From NCBI GenBank assembly GCA_001304015.1, contig LJUY01000003.1, positions 62,001 to 126,000 of the forward strand: DNA of 64,000 nucleotides, written 5' to 3'. Below, one piece after another: positions 8,737 through 19,014 of the stretch; position 1 is the first letter of the stretch; each line of letters begins with the position of its first letter. The notes beneath the pieces are model-generated. The model saw only the letters and a list, made by a program, of their open reading frames with translations, was not told the DNA's origin and searched no databases. A program made the translations under genes and the position numbers. Source of the DNA: a candidate division Zixibacteria bacterium SM23_81. Its GTDB lineage: Bacteria; SM23-81.

Positions 8737-11700
8737 ATGCGTGTTCTGATTGCATATGCTCTGCTATGCCTGGGTGCCATCATGGCTTCTTCAGGGCTGA
8801 CCTCGGCCTACAACCATCCTGAATTGAAGTGGCGCACCATCGAGGGAGAACACTTTCGGGTTCACTATCACCAGGGTGCCGAGCGGACTGCCCAGTTGGC
8901 ATCACAGATCGCCGAGGAGATCTACGAGCCCATTACCTCCCTTTACGATTATCCTCTGCCAGATGTGGTGGACCTAGTTATCTACGACACCGATGACTAC
9001 TCCAACGGGATGACGTACTACTATGAGAACAAGATCGCCATCTGGGCCAGTCAAATGGATTGGGAACTCAGGGGAACACACAACTGGCTGCGTAATGTCA
9101 TCACGCATGAGTTCACCCACATGGTTAGCCTGCAGGCCGCACGCAAGTTCCCTCGTTGGTTGCCGGCCTTTTATCTTCAGCATGTCGGCTACGAGGAGGA
9201 AAAGAGGCCCGACGTCATCACCGGATATCCCAATGTGCTCATCTCCTACCCCTTACCAGGGACTGTGGTTCCTCTGTGGTTCGCCGAGGGAGTGGCCCAA
9301 TACCAAGCTCCCGCTCTGGAGTATGAAACCTGGGATACGCACCGGGACATGCTTTTGAGGATGGCCGTCTTGGGTGAGCGGTTTCTCGGCTATGACGAGA
9401 TGGGCGGTTTTGGGAAAGACGGGTTGGATAGCGAGTTGGTCTATAATCAAGGATATTCCCTGACCTCTTTCATTGCCGAGAGGTATGGGTCCGAAAAACT
9501 GGAGGATCTGTGTAAGGCCATGCGAACTCCTTGGCGCTACGATTTTGGCTCGGCTGTCAAGAGGGTTATCGGAAAGTCCGAAAATGAGCTTTACGAAGAG
9601 TGGCATGCTCACCTTCTGGAAAGATACCGTCGCCAGCAGGGAGCCGTTGAGGTTAACCTGGCGGCCGGTAGGAAATTAACCCACGAAGGATGGATGAACA
9701 TCCATCCTGCCTGGTCGCCCGACGGAACCAAGCTAGCCTATCTTTCCAACAAGGGCAGCGATTACCAGATTATGAGTCTCTACGTTATGGATGTGGAGAC
9801 TGAACAAGTGGAAAACATGGCTGGAGGCCTCCGCTCAGCGGCATCCTGGTCTCCGGATGGGAAAAAACTGGTCTATTCCAAGCGGGTGGCCCCCAACAAA
9901 TACGGTTCCCACGTCAACGACATCTATCTCTACGATCTTGAGACCGAAAAGGAAAAACGCTTGACCCATGATCTGCGGGCTGCCGAGCCGCGCTGGTCGC
10001 CCGACGGCCAATCTATCTTGGTGGTTCTCAACGATGATGGCACCCACAATCTCGCCCTGCTGGACGCTGAAGGTCAGCTGGTGCGTGCCCTGACAGACAA
10101 CGCGGACGGAACCCAATATTACCGGCCCCGCTGGTCATCCTCAGGAGAGGATATTTTGGTCTGTACCTATCGTGGGGGCTCCAGGGATATTGGCATCATG
10201 AAGGCGGATGGGACTGGCTTCCGCCTCTTGATTCGGGGGCTTGAGGATGAGCGTGATCCCTGCTGGGTCGCTGAGGGCCAAACCGTATGTTTCGCCTGTG
10301 ACCGAAGCGGGATCTTCAATCTCTATGCTTATAATATGGATGCCGGTGGGCTTGTTCAGGTGACCAACGTGGTGGGTGGAGCCTTCAACCCCTCTATTTC
10401 CCCGGATGGAGAGACGATGGCTTACTCGGGATTCTGTGAGGATGGTTATCAGATACACCTGTTGCCTCTGGAGGAAGCCCTGGGGCAGCCAGTGGATATT
10501 CCGCCCATCGTTGACCTGGACCATAATCCCGGTCATGAGGAAAAGACACCCAATATTCAATCTCGCCCGTACAAGTCCATCTTCACCAAAACTTTTTTCC
10601 TGCCCAGATTCGTCGTGGACGACCGGAAGTTTAAGGCGGGCTTGTACCTATCCTCTATGGAGCTGTTGAATAAACAGTCCGTCTTTGCCACGGTTGTGGC
10701 CGGCAAGGGCGTGGATTTCGATCTTTATGCCCAGTATGAGAACCGGATGTTCGCTCCCACCCTCTTCTTTGAAGCCTTTCGGCTTAGGAAGCATGTTCAG
10801 GACAGAATACGGGGCCCGGTGTATATCTCCGGCGTTCCTTATGATACACGGCTACGTTTAGATCTGCGCTATGACCTTACGGAATTCGACCTGGGGATTC
10901 GGTACGCCTGGAGCGAGCCTTTCTCGGTGACCTACCAGAAGGAACTCAGCCTGACTTATATCTTCAGCAAGTACGACGTCTATCTGGAGATTTGGACCCG
11001 GGAGGCAGTTCCAGGCTATGGGCCTGAGGGTTCTTTTATAGGAAAAGATAGCTGGACCTATTTTCGGGGCCACGACCTGTCCCTGCGCTGGGACTACAAA
11101 TCTATCTCCCGAGCCCTTGATGCGGAGATTAATCCCCGAGGGGGTCGTGAGATCCACGCTCGCTACGATCGCATGTTCAACAAGCTCATCAATCCCAATA
11201 CCTTAAGAGAAACAGAATACGGCTTCGTGACGGCATATTACAAGAACTACTACGACCAGCTTCTCCTTGACTGGAAGGAGTACAAAGCCCTTCCCTGGGG
11301 ACGGCATTCTTTGGTTCTACGACTTAAGGGTGGGGTTATTGACCAAGCCGTGGACGATTTTTTCTATCTTCAGTTAGGCAGCCAGGAGGGCCTCCGGGGC
11401 TACTCTTACTATAGCATTGAGGGCAGACGGATCGCATTGGGAAGTATGACATACCGATTTCCCATTTTGAAAGACATCCGCAGACAGCTTTTTCATGTCT
11501 ATTTTAGCAAGCTGTATGGGTCCGTCTTTTTTGAAGCGGGCAAGGCTTGGAATGATGATACCTTTAACCTAGACGGCCTCAAAAGGGATGTCGGAGGAGA
11601 GCTCAGGTTAGACGCCTTTTCCTATTATGCCTTTCCCACCAAGATCAGCTTCCAGGTTGCTTACGGTCTCGACAAAATTGCAGCCATCCAGAATCGCCCA

Positions 11701-11784
11701 GCGGAAAAAGGTGGATGGCGGTTTTATTTCAATCTTCTGTTCACTTTCATTAGCTCTAACGGATATCGCGGAGGGGGCAGATGA
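8737..11784 (+). CDS. HExxH peptidase / WD40-like propeller / Omp85-type barrel fusion
   Basis: A large envelope protein of about 1015 residues. Residues 1-26 are a signal peptide; residues 85-290 form a gluzincin-type peptidase domain with HEFTH (H124, E125, H128) and a downstream Glu in WFAEGVAQY (E184). Residues 310-590 hold a TolB/WD40-like propeller with repeated WSPDG motifs, and the last 380 residues look like a surface-antigen barrel (GLRGYSYYSIEGRR resembles the Omp85 loop-6 motif). The frame is open from a GTG at 8698 that overlaps the previous stop, but the ATG at 8737, preceded by GATGAGG, gives the cleaner signal peptide. It is probably an outer-membrane-anchored periplasmic protease, unusual in combining all three parts. 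Confidence 0.75.
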   Translation: MRVLIAYALLCLGAIMASSGLTSAYNHPELKWRTIEGEHFRVHYHQGAERTAQLASQIAEEIYEPITSLYDYPLPDVVDLVIYDTDDYSNGMTYYYENKIAIWASQMDWELRGTHNWLRNVITHEFTHMVSLQAARKFPRWLPAFYLQHVGYEEEKRPDVITGYPNVLISYPLPGTVVPLWFAEGVAQYQAPALEYETWDTHRDMLLRMAVLGERFLGYDEMGGFGKDGLDSELVYNQGYSLTSFIAERYGSEKLEDLCKAMRTPWRYDFGSAVKRVIGKSENELYEEWHAHLLERYRRQQGAVEVNLAAGRKLTHEGWMNIHPAWSPDGTKLAYLSNKGSDYQIMSLYVMDVETEQVENMAGGLRSAASWSPDGKKLVYSKRVAPNKYGSHVNDIYLYDLETEKEKRLTHDLRAAEPRWSPDGQSILVVLNDDGTHNLALLDAEGQLVRALTDNADGTQYYRPRWSSSGEDILVCTYRGGSRDIGIMKADGTGFRLLIRGLEDERDPCWVAEGQTVCFACDRSGIFNLYAYNMDAGGLVQVTNVVGGAFNPSISPDGETMAYSGFCEDGYQIHLLPLEEALGQPVDIPPIVDLDHNPGHEEKTPNIQSRPYKSIFTKTFFLPRFVVDDRKFKAGLYLSSMELLNKQSVFATVVAGKGVDFDLYAQYENRMFAPTLFFEAFRLRKHVQDRIRGPVYISGVPYDTRLRLDLRYDLTEFDLGIRYAWSEPFSVTYQKELSLTYIFSKYDVYLEIWTREAVPGYGPEGSFIGKDSWTYFRGHDLSLRWDYKSISRALDAEINPRGGREIHARYDRMFNKLINPNTLRETEYGFVTAYYKNYYDQLLLDWKEYKALPWGRHSLVLRLKGGVIDQAVDDFFYLQLGSQEGLRGYSYYSIEGRRIALGSMTYRFPILKDIRRQLFHVYFSKLYGSVFFEAGKAWNDDTFNLDGLKRDVGGELRLDAFSYYAFPTKISFQVAYGLDKIAAIQNRPAEKGGWRFYFNLLFTFISSNGYRGGGR

Positions 11785-12554
11785 GGGCGTGTGCTGGTAT
11801 TTTTTGGATCGCATGGCTTGTCGCCATCCTACTGACCCTATTCACAGCCGTCATAGCTGGGGGCCATACCGGCGAGGTGCCATCTCATCCATCCAACGTC
11901 GCTGGGCATAACATTCTCAGGATGAGCTCCGTGATGGCAGAGGCTGGGGAACCTATTTCAGGACAATCCAATACGAAATCGGTGCCCAAAGCTTTTTTTC
12001 TCTCTCTTCTGGTGCCCGGGACGGGGCAATTTTATGCTCAGGCCCCGGGCCGCGGCCGGGTTTTCTTAGGAACGGAACTGGCTATCCTGGCTGGTTTTTT
12101 GGGCTTTCGCCTGTACAGCGATTGGAAAGAGGAAGACTATCAGCTCCATGCGGCCACACACGCCGGTGTGAACCCCTGGGGCAAATCGAAGAGTTACTTC
12201 GAGGACGTGAGCCTTTTCATGAGCATGGAAGAGTACAACCGTCGACAACTTATAAATTTCCGGGAGGACGCCCAGCTATATTCAGGAGCTGATTTCTGGG
12301 AGTGGGATAGTCAAGCATCGCGCCGGAAATTTGACTCTCTGTATCGGGCCAGCACCAACGCGGAAGACAACTCTATTCTCATGACGGGGGTAGGCCTGCT
12401 CAACCACCTGTTGAGCGCTGTGGACGCTGCCAGGACAGCCAAGGCATACAACAAAAAATATGCCTCCAGCCCATCACCGGTTCAATTCACCTTTAAGGTG
12501 AAGCCGTTTCCGGGATCCTCGATGGTGATGGTTGGACTGAAGAAAAGATTTTGA
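11781..12554 (+). CDS. DUF5683-like membrane protein, copy 2
   Basis: A 257-residue protein of unknown function and paralogue of the gene at 7745. It shows a signal sequence, the block SLLVPGTGQFYAQAPGRGR at about residues 75-93, a following membrane segment (FLGTELAILAGFLGF) and the tail GLLNHLLSAVDAARTAKAYN. The start ATG overlaps the previous stop by 4 nt, so translation is probably coupled to the propeller peptidase. The acidic middle of copy 1 is replaced by a shorter, more mixed stretch. A structural or assembly role in the envelope is likely from context only. Confidence 0.6.
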   Translation: MRACAGIFWIAWLVAILLTLFTAVIAGGHTGEVPSHPSNVAGHNILRMSSVMAEAGEPISGQSNTKSVPKAFFLSLLVPGTGQFYAQAPGRGRVFLGTELAILAGFLGFRLYSDWKEEDYQLHAATHAGVNPWGKSKSYFEDVSLFMSMEEYNRRQLINFREDAQLYSGADFWEWDSQASRRKFDSLYRASTNAEDNSILMTGVGLLNHLLSAVDAARTAKAYNKKYASSPSPVQFTFKVKPFPGSSMVMVGLKKRF

Positions 12555-12685
12555 TTGCAGCTGTCCTTTCTGCCTCTATCGCTCCCCTTCCAACATTTCA
12601 TCTCCATTCCTATCTCTCCACATTCCGGCCCAGAGCGGCTCTGGCGATTTCCCATACGATTCTGTTCTTTGACGGAGAAAAAAAC

Positions 12686-13681
12686 ATGTTTTCCGGTCGA
12701 TTTCGCTCCTCTTTCTGGCGTACAGGATTTTCGGCCCCCTTTGTGCTGTTGATCCTTCTGGTCTTAGACTGCTCCCCAGCCAAATCCCCAGGCAGAGCCC
12801 CATGGTGGCAAAGGGGGCGTTCCGCTCCACCCAAGGCTTTGAAGTTTGTCCGGGCTTTCGGCAGCCACGGCAGCGAGCCTGGTCAATTCCTGAATCCTCA
12901 GGGCATCTCCGTTGATCCTGAGGGAAACATCTATGTGGCGGATACGGGTAATCATCGAGTACAGAAGTTCGATGCCCGCGGTGGTTTCATCGAGGAAATT
13001 GGGGGATTCGGCTGGGGAGAGGCCCAATTCAATCAACCCACAGGTCTGACAGCTCGGGAGGGTTTGAATATCTTCGTGGTGGATTCTCAGAATCGAAGGG
13101 TGCAGCGTTTAGACCGCTCTCTGAACTACCTCTCCATCATACCCTCCTCTCCCAAGGAGGATCAACAGCTCAACCTAGGGTTTTTGTGGGGTATCGAGGT
13201 GGCCTCCACCGGCGAGCTGTTCGTCAGCGATGTGGAAAACGAGCAGCTGATCAAGCTGACCTCCTTCGGCGAGCTGGAGAGATCCTTTGGAGGATTCGAA
13301 TCCGGTCCAGAGCGGTTGCGAGCTCCTGCGGGCTTGACGGTGACTCCCGGGAATGCCGTCTGCGTGGCCGACGTGGCCAACGACCGCATCGTCATCTACG
13401 ATTCCTTTGGGGGATTTTTAGGCACTTTGGGCGAAGGCGTGCTCAAGGAACCCCGGGGCCTGGAAGTCGACAATCAAGGTTTCCTCTTCGTGGTCGACAC
13501 CGGCCATGATCGGATCTGCGTTTTCAGTCCTCAGGGTGAACTGTTGTTCAGCCTGGGAGGCACCGGTGGTGGATTCGGCTCCTTTCAATTACCATCAGAC
13601 CTGGCGGTTTTCGGCACGGCTTGGGTTTGCGTCTTAGACTCCGGCAATGAGCGGATTCAGGTCTTCGAGATCGTGCGCTGA
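12686..13681 (+). CDS. NHL-repeat lipoprotein
   Basis: A 331-residue predicted lipoprotein. The signal peptide ends in a lipobox-like LVLDC (Cys29), and the rest is a six-bladed NHL propeller with repeats such as NPQGISVDPEGNIYVADTG, QPTGLTAREGLNIFVVDSQN and EPRGLEVDNQGFLFVVDTG. NHL propellers usually bind proteins or glycans. The frame is open back to 12551, but ATG 12686 is chosen because it gives a proper lipoprotein signal and has GGAG about 10 nt upstream. It sits between a DUF5683-like gene and a large barrel protein, so an outer-membrane scaffold role is plausible. Confidence 0.75.
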   Translation: MFSGRFRSSFWRTGFSAPFVLLILLVLDCSPAKSPGRAPWWQRGRSAPPKALKFVRAFGSHGSEPGQFLNPQGISVDPEGNIYVADTGNHRVQKFDARGGFIEEIGGFGWGEAQFNQPTGLTAREGLNIFVVDSQNRRVQRLDRSLNYLSIIPSSPKEDQQLNLGFLWGIEVASTGELFVSDVENEQLIKLTSFGELERSFGGFESGPERLRAPAGLTVTPGNAVCVADVANDRIVIYDSFGGFLGTLGEGVLKEPRGLEVDNQGFLFVVDTGHDRICVFSPQGELLFSLGGTGGGFGSFQLPSDLAVFGTAWVCVLDSGNERIQVFEIVR

Positions 13682-13744
13682 GCTGATATGGGAATTCCTC
13701 AGACGGAACAGATGAGAGATCGAATTTCCAGAGGGTAAGTGGGC

Positions 13745-16700
13745 ATGAGAGCTAATGCCCTTAGCCATCTGCTGTCTCTGTTGATGCTTGGAGGGCAGCT
13801 TTTGCTGCCCGCCGGCTTCTGCACCGGGCAGCCAACCCAGGAGGAGTACTATTCCCTTCTGCACAGAACAGTTGTGTTGGAGGCAGATGGCACCGTCGGT
13901 CCCTTCCAGTTGCCAGATCGATTTCTCTTGCCCCGGAGCGAGCAAGTTTGGGTCGATGAGCGACCCTTAGCCGAGCCGCAGGACTATAGCCTGAACTACG
14001 ATCGGGGCCTGCTTACCTTTACGGTGCCACCGCTCCCATCCGCCGTCATCCGCGTGCAGTACGAAAGATTTCCTTTTCCCCTTAAAAACAAATACTTTCA
14101 CCGAGAACAGAAACTCAAGCAGGACGCAGCGCCACTTGTCGTGCCACCGGCTGTCTCTGAGGTCCCGACCGCTGCTTGGGCGTCCGGTCCATCGGCCCTG
14201 AGGGTTGCAGGAAGTAAGACCTTTGCCGTATCTCTGGGGTCGGAGCGCGACTTCTCTCTGGAACAGTCGCTGAGGGTCAACATCTCCGGACAGGTGTCGC
14301 CCGATGTAGAGGTGGTGGCCTTGCTTTCAGATCAAAGCAGTCCGCTTCAGCCTGAGGGAGACACCCAGACTCTGGAGGAAATTGACAAGGTGCTGGTGGA
14401 GATACGTGGGAGCAGAGCGACGGCCACCCTGGGTGATTATGAGATCTCCTATCTGGAGGGAGAGTTCGGACAATTTGACCGGAAGTTGCAAGGGGCTAAG
14501 GGAAATGCAAAAATTTCGGGGGCCGAATTAACCTTGGCTGGGGCCGTCTCTAAAGGGACCTTTCGGACCGTGAATTTTGAGGGCATCGAGGGCAAGCAAG
14601 GCCCTTATCAGTTGACCGATGATCAAGGCGGAACGGATATCATCGTTCTGGCTGGCACCGAGAGGGTTTGGCTGGATGGCGAGAAGCTCATTCGCGGTCA
14701 GAACAACGACTACATCATCGAATACAGTAGCGGGGAGATCACCTTTACAATGCATCGCCTCATCACCGCAGATTCTCGCATTGTCGTGGATTATGAGTAT
14801 TCTGGCCGAAAGTTCAAACGAAGTTTCTACGGAGGACATGGAAGCGTATCTCTGCTGGATCACAAGCTGCAACTGCGAAACATGTTTATCAGGGAGTCTG
14901 ACGATGGGGAGAGCCCCATAGACGTTGCGCTATCGCGCCAGGATCGGGTCATTCTCGCCGAGGCTGGTGATGATCCCAGCTTGGCGTGGAAAGATGGCTG
15001 GGTGCTCGTAGACACCAGCGCGGGAGAGGAGGGAGACTACGTATGGGTGGATTCAACCTATTTTCTGTACGTGGGACCTGACTCAAATGGCATCTACAAC
15101 GTCGCCTTTTCCGATATGGGCTCTGGCAATGGAGAGTATGTTCGTGAGTTTAGCCTGACGGATAATCGCTATTACTACGTCTACAATGGAGATGGCGACA
15201 GGCGGTATCTGCCACGGATCTTTCTGCCTTTGCCGGGTAGCCAGTCTATGATCGACTTGCAGGCCGAATTCCTTCCCCTGTCCACTCTGCAGCTAAGGGC
15301 CGAATTGGGACTCAGCCATAGAGATAACAACACGCTATCGGAGACAGGTGACGGCGATAACGTTGGGCAGGGTCTTGCTTTTGAAGGAAGGCTCGTGGAC
15401 CAGGCCATCAGAGTGGGAGCCCGGGGATTGGGCCGTCTGGATCTGGCTGGCAAGTTTCGCTCCACAGATGATCGCTTTCGATCGCCAGGCCGCACCGAGG
15501 AAGTAGAGTATTATCGTCGTTGGGATCTCGATCGAGAAAGACCCCCAGAAGCTGAAGAAGTGAAGGAGCTTTCTGGCACTTATAGACCCTTCTCGGCGGC
15601 AAAAGTGAGCGTGGAATATGGTCGACTCCGCAGAGGGGATTTTTTCTCCTCCGCTCGTCAGCGATTGAGCTCGGAGGTTGCTCCCCGTTACCTGCCACAA
15701 GTGGCGGTCTACTATGAGGTGATCGAGAGCGAAAGAACTGATACCAGTCTGGCAGCCTCGAGACGGCAGAGTACTACCTGGATTCGACAAGGCTTAACCG
15801 CCCATCAAACCATTTGGCGCTTGAAACCCCTGTTCACATGGGAAAGCGAATCCAGAGAGGCAAAAGAGCTGGATCTTTTAACTTCTGGGGAACGTTACGA
15901 TGAATTTCGTTGGGGGCTTACCACAGTGAACTGGGGAGCTTTCAAGGGCTCTACGGAGATGACCTATCGCCAGGACGACGCCTACCAGGGAGCATGGCTG
16001 AGAAAAAGCCTCGGACGGACCCTGCAGAATCGGTTAGCTTTGCAAAATTGGCGTTCACTGTCCCTTACAGCTGAATACACCCGACGCACCCTGCGCACCA
16101 TGCCTTTTCATGAGGTGGCTGGAGCTTACAGCGAGGTGGATCTCATTCTGACCAAGGCCAGCTACGCTCCCCTAGAAGGTGCCGTGCAGGCTCAGGTGGA
16201 CTACCAAGTCAGCAACTCCCAAAGCAGTCAGAGGCGGAGGATACCAGTGGATGTCGGGGAGGGCAAGGGGGACTATATCCTGGAGGACGGCGAGTATATC
16301 CCCGATCCTGATGGAAACTGGGTTTTCCGAACGGAGACGGTGGGCGATTCCATCCCGGTCACCGATCTGGCAGCTGGTCTCCGTATGCGTCTCACTCCTC
16401 ACCGGGCTATAGGTCAGGAAGCTTCCGGAACACTGGGCTTTCTCCGTCACTTCTCCACCGATACCTACGTCAAGATCGATGAGCAGACTAAAGAGAAGGA
16501 CAAAGTGTCCATCTATCTACTTCGGCTCGACAAATTCCAGCAGGATAGCACCACCATCCGAGGTGAGATCTCCTTTCAGCAGGACCTGTTTCTCTTCCCC
16601 GAGCGGAGGGATATTGGGATTCGTCTTCGTTATCAGACGACAGACCGGGAGAACAACCAGTATGTAAGCGGGGGAGAAGAAAATTTGAGAATCAATCGGT

Positions 16701-17197
16701 CTTTGCGACTCGATCTGGCCCCCAAAAGTCGCCAGATGCTGCGGCTGGAGTATGGGCACGAGAACAAATTTCGGAAAGTGCAGGACGTTCCCAGGAGCCG
16801 GATTCGAGCCGATAACCTCTCCGCAGAAGGGACCTTTCGTCAAGGGCGCAGTCTTGAGCTTTCCTTGGGTCTTCAGCTTCGGAGCGATGGGGATGATGTG
16901 GGCGCAACAAAATCGCGAATGATATCCCTGTTGCCCAAGGCCTCATACTCGTTTTTGGCTCAAGGTCGGTTGAGAACCGAGTTCGAATGGGCCCGTGTAA
17001 GCTCTCAGCCCAAAAACGCGGCCATATCTTGGGAGATGGCTCAGGGCAACAAGGCGGGCGACAACTATCGCTGGAGCCTAGGAGTCGATTACCGAGTCAA
17101 TCAATACATCTCGGCAACGGTGAGCTATTCCTTGCGCTCACAGCCGGAACGCCCCACCCGGCATTTGGGCAGGGCCGAGATGAGTGCTTTTTTCTGA
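13745..17197 (+). CDS. large predicted outer-membrane beta-barrel protein, function unknown
   Basis: About 1150 residues. It begins with a signal peptide (to about residue 28, AGFCTGQ); the remainder is almost wholly alternating beta-strand pattern with many charged and aromatic residues and no obvious enzymatic motif. The region around residues 215-245 (LGDYEISYLEGEFGQFDRK) and two ISGQ/GEITF-type strands recall filamentous or barrel-forming surface proteins of FCB bacteria. I do not recognise a named family. GTG 13739 is possible, but ATG 13745 has better spacing (9 nt) from GAGGG. The next gene, an Omp85 protein, follows within a TGATG junction, so the pair may form an assembly partner and substrate. 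Confidence 0.65.
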   Translation: MRANALSHLLSLLMLGGQLLLPAGFCTGQPTQEEYYSLLHRTVVLEADGTVGPFQLPDRFLLPRSEQVWVDERPLAEPQDYSLNYDRGLLTFTVPPLPSAVIRVQYERFPFPLKNKYFHREQKLKQDAAPLVVPPAVSEVPTAAWASGPSALRVAGSKTFAVSLGSERDFSLEQSLRVNISGQVSPDVEVVALLSDQSSPLQPEGDTQTLEEIDKVLVEIRGSRATATLGDYEISYLEGEFGQFDRKLQGAKGNAKISGAELTLAGAVSKGTFRTVNFEGIEGKQGPYQLTDDQGGTDIIVLAGTERVWLDGEKLIRGQNNDYIIEYSSGEITFTMHRLITADSRIVVDYEYSGRKFKRSFYGGHGSVSLLDHKLQLRNMFIRESDDGESPIDVALSRQDRVILAEAGDDPSLAWKDGWVLVDTSAGEEGDYVWVDSTYFLYVGPDSNGIYNVAFSDMGSGNGEYVREFSLTDNRYYYVYNGDGDRRYLPRIFLPLPGSQSMIDLQAEFLPLSTLQLRAELGLSHRDNNTLSETGDGDNVGQGLAFEGRLVDQAIRVGARGLGRLDLAGKFRSTDDRFRSPGRTEEVEYYRRWDLDRERPPEAEEVKELSGTYRPFSAAKVSVEYGRLRRGDFFSSARQRLSSEVAPRYLPQVAVYYEVIESERTDTSLAASRRQSTTWIRQGLTAHQTIWRLKPLFTWESESREAKELDLLTSGERYDEFRWGLTTVNWGAFKGSTEMTYRQDDAYQGAWLRKSLGRTLQNRLALQNWRSLSLTAEYTRRTLRTMPFHEVAGAYSEVDLILTKASYAPLEGAVQAQVDYQVSNSQSSQRRRIPVDVGEGKGDYILEDGEYIPDPDGNWVFRTETVGDSIPVTDLAAGLRMRLTPHRAIGQEASGTLGFLRHFSTDTYVKIDEQTKEKDKVSIYLLRLDKFQQDSTTIRGEISFQQDLFLFPERRDIGIRLRYQTTDRENNQYVSGGEENLRINRSLRLDLAPKSRQMLRLEYGHENKFRKVQDVPRSRIRADNLSAEGTFRQGRSLELSLGLQLRSDGDDVGATKSRMISLLPKASYSFLAQGRLRTEFEWARVSSQPKNAAISWEMAQGNKAGDNYRWSLGVDYRVNQYISATVSYSLRSQPERPTRHLGRAEMSAFF

Positions 17198-17217
17198 TGG
17201 TTAGGCTGAAGGAGCAA

Positions 17218-18993
17218 ATGGTGGAGAGCTTCAGGTTGAAAATGCTCTGCATTTGTATTGCCTGTCTGCTGAGCTGGTGGGCCGAGGCCGCAGGGCAGGA
17301 TCGACCAGTGGTGCGCAGGATTCACATCCAGGGCCATCGGATCGCCACAACCAGGGCGCTTCTCAAGAAGATGGCCACCAGGGAGGGAAAACCTCTGGAT
17401 CAAATGGTCCTGGAGGCGGATATCCAGACTCTGCTCCAATGGTATCGAGACCAGGGCTATCTCCGGGTTCGCATTTCCCCACCAGGCCTGAATTTGAACC
17501 AGGACTCTTCCCAGGTGGATGTGGTTCTGCCCTTGGATGAAGGTCCTCTTATTCTGATAGGCCAGGTGGAAATGCAGGGCAATCAGCACCTCACCCGAGA
17601 AGACATAGGGAGCCAGATGGATCTGCATCCCGGATCGGTCTTTCAAGGTAATATCCTAGAGGCTGATCTGGAACGTCTGCTGGAGGCCTATGAGAACCAC
17701 GGCTTGCCCTATTGCCAAATTCAGGTGACCGACTTCCAGATCACCCCTGAAGATCGGCTCGACTTTCGGCTAGTAATCGATGAAGGCCCGCAGGTTCGAG
17801 TGCAGTCGGTGGAGCCGGAGGGCAACACCATCACCAGAAATTCTGTGATACGCCGGGAGATGGGGATTAAGGTAGACGACCTCTATAGCCAGCGAGCCAT
17901 AGAGCGGGGACGCAGGAAGCTTCAGCGCCTAGGCTTTTTCCAGGAGGTGGGGGAAGTTCGTCTTGAGGTGGGAAGCCGCCTTGACTTGGTGGTGTTGAGA
18001 GTGCCAGTGGTGGAGGGCCGTTCCAATACCGTCGACGGTGTATTGGGTTATCAGCCGGCCACAGAGGTACGCAAGGGATATTTCACAGGCCTCCTGGATC
18101 TCTCCTTTCGCAATCTCATGGGCACGGGCAGGAAAGTAGAGGCCATGTGGAGCCGTCGGGAGCCGACCTCCTCCCAGCTGCAATTTGGCTATCAGGAGCC
18201 ATGGCCCTTAGGACTTCCTGTGACTGTGGGTGGCTCTATCCAGCAGGTGAACCAGGACTCCTCATATGCCCAAACGAATCTGGAGATTCAGGTTGACTCT
18301 CATCTGGGGGAAAATTTGTCCGGGGGCGTGCTGTTTGGCTGGGAACGAGTTATACCTGACGTGGCCGGCGGCCAGGATCTGTTCAATAGTAGAACCTATT
18401 CCGTCGGCCTTCGTCTGGAGCTGGATGCCAGGGATAATCCATTGGGCCCCAGAAGGGGAGGGCGCTATCAGACGGCCATTCGGCATCGTTTCAAGGAAAA
18501 TCGGTCCGCCGGGAACATCCAGCCGATTCAGAGACGAGTGGAGAGCACCGAGTTCACGGTAGGGCTGGAGCAGTATATGAACCTGCATCGTCGCCATGTG
18601 GTAGCAGCCAGCGTCCATTTGGGCGAGATTCGCAGCGATGAGCAGGTCATCCCGCTCAATGAGCAGTTCAAGCTCGGGGGAGCCAGAACGCTGCGCGGAT
18701 ATCGCGAGGAGCAGTTTCATGGATCCCGGGTCATCTGGACCAATTTGGAATATCGGCTCTTGTACGGACGCCGCTCGTGGAGTTTTTTGTTTCTGGACGC
18801 CGGCCATTATTTCCGTCAGGTACGTGATCCCCTGACTGGGGCCATCGGCGAGGCCAGCGGGGAAAAGGTCGGCTATGGCGTAGGCTTACGCGTAGACTCC
18901 CGACTGGGCATTTTGGGTGTGGACTATGGGCTGGGAGAGGGAGATGGTCTCACAGAGGGCAAGGTTCATTTTGGGGTGCTGAACGAATTCTAA
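17218..18993 (+). CDS. Omp85/BamA-family outer-membrane assembly protein
   Basis: A 591-residue outer-membrane protein of the BamA/TamA superfamily. A signal peptide (residues 1-25) is followed by at least three POTRA domains (strands starting VVRRIHIQGHRI, LILIGQVEMQGNQ and RVQSVEPEGN) and a C-terminal 16-stranded-type barrel. The diagnostic loop-6 motif is visible in GARTLRGYREEQFHG. The family inserts barrel proteins or exports surface proteins. ATG 17197 overlaps the previous stop but lacks a ribosome site; ATG 17218 has AAGGAG 3 nt upstream and is preferred. Three POTRA and short length suggest TamA-like or a specialised paralogue rather than the essential BamA with five. The upstream 1150-residue barrel protein may be its client. 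Confidence 0.85.
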   Translation: MVESFRLKMLCICIACLLSWWAEAAGQDRPVVRRIHIQGHRIATTRALLKKMATREGKPLDQMVLEADIQTLLQWYRDQGYLRVRISPPGLNLNQDSSQVDVVLPLDEGPLILIGQVEMQGNQHLTREDIGSQMDLHPGSVFQGNILEADLERLLEAYENHGLPYCQIQVTDFQITPEDRLDFRLVIDEGPQVRVQSVEPEGNTITRNSVIRREMGIKVDDLYSQRAIERGRRKLQRLGFFQEVGEVRLEVGSRLDLVVLRVPVVEGRSNTVDGVLGYQPATEVRKGYFTGLLDLSFRNLMGTGRKVEAMWSRREPTSSQLQFGYQEPWPLGLPVTVGGSIQQVNQDSSYAQTNLEIQVDSHLGENLSGGVLFGWERVIPDVAGGQDLFNSRTYSVGLRLELDARDNPLGPRRGGRYQTAIRHRFKENRSAGNIQPIQRRVESTEFTVGLEQYMNLHRRHVVAASVHLGEIRSDEQVIPLNEQFKLGGARTLRGYREEQFHGSRVIWTNLEYRLLYGRRSWSFLFLDAGHYFRQVRDPLTGAIGEASGEKVGYGVGLRVDSRLGILGVDYGLGEGDGLTEGKVHFGVLNEF

Positions 18994-19014
18994 ACTCGAG
19001 GGGGGAGATCGCTG

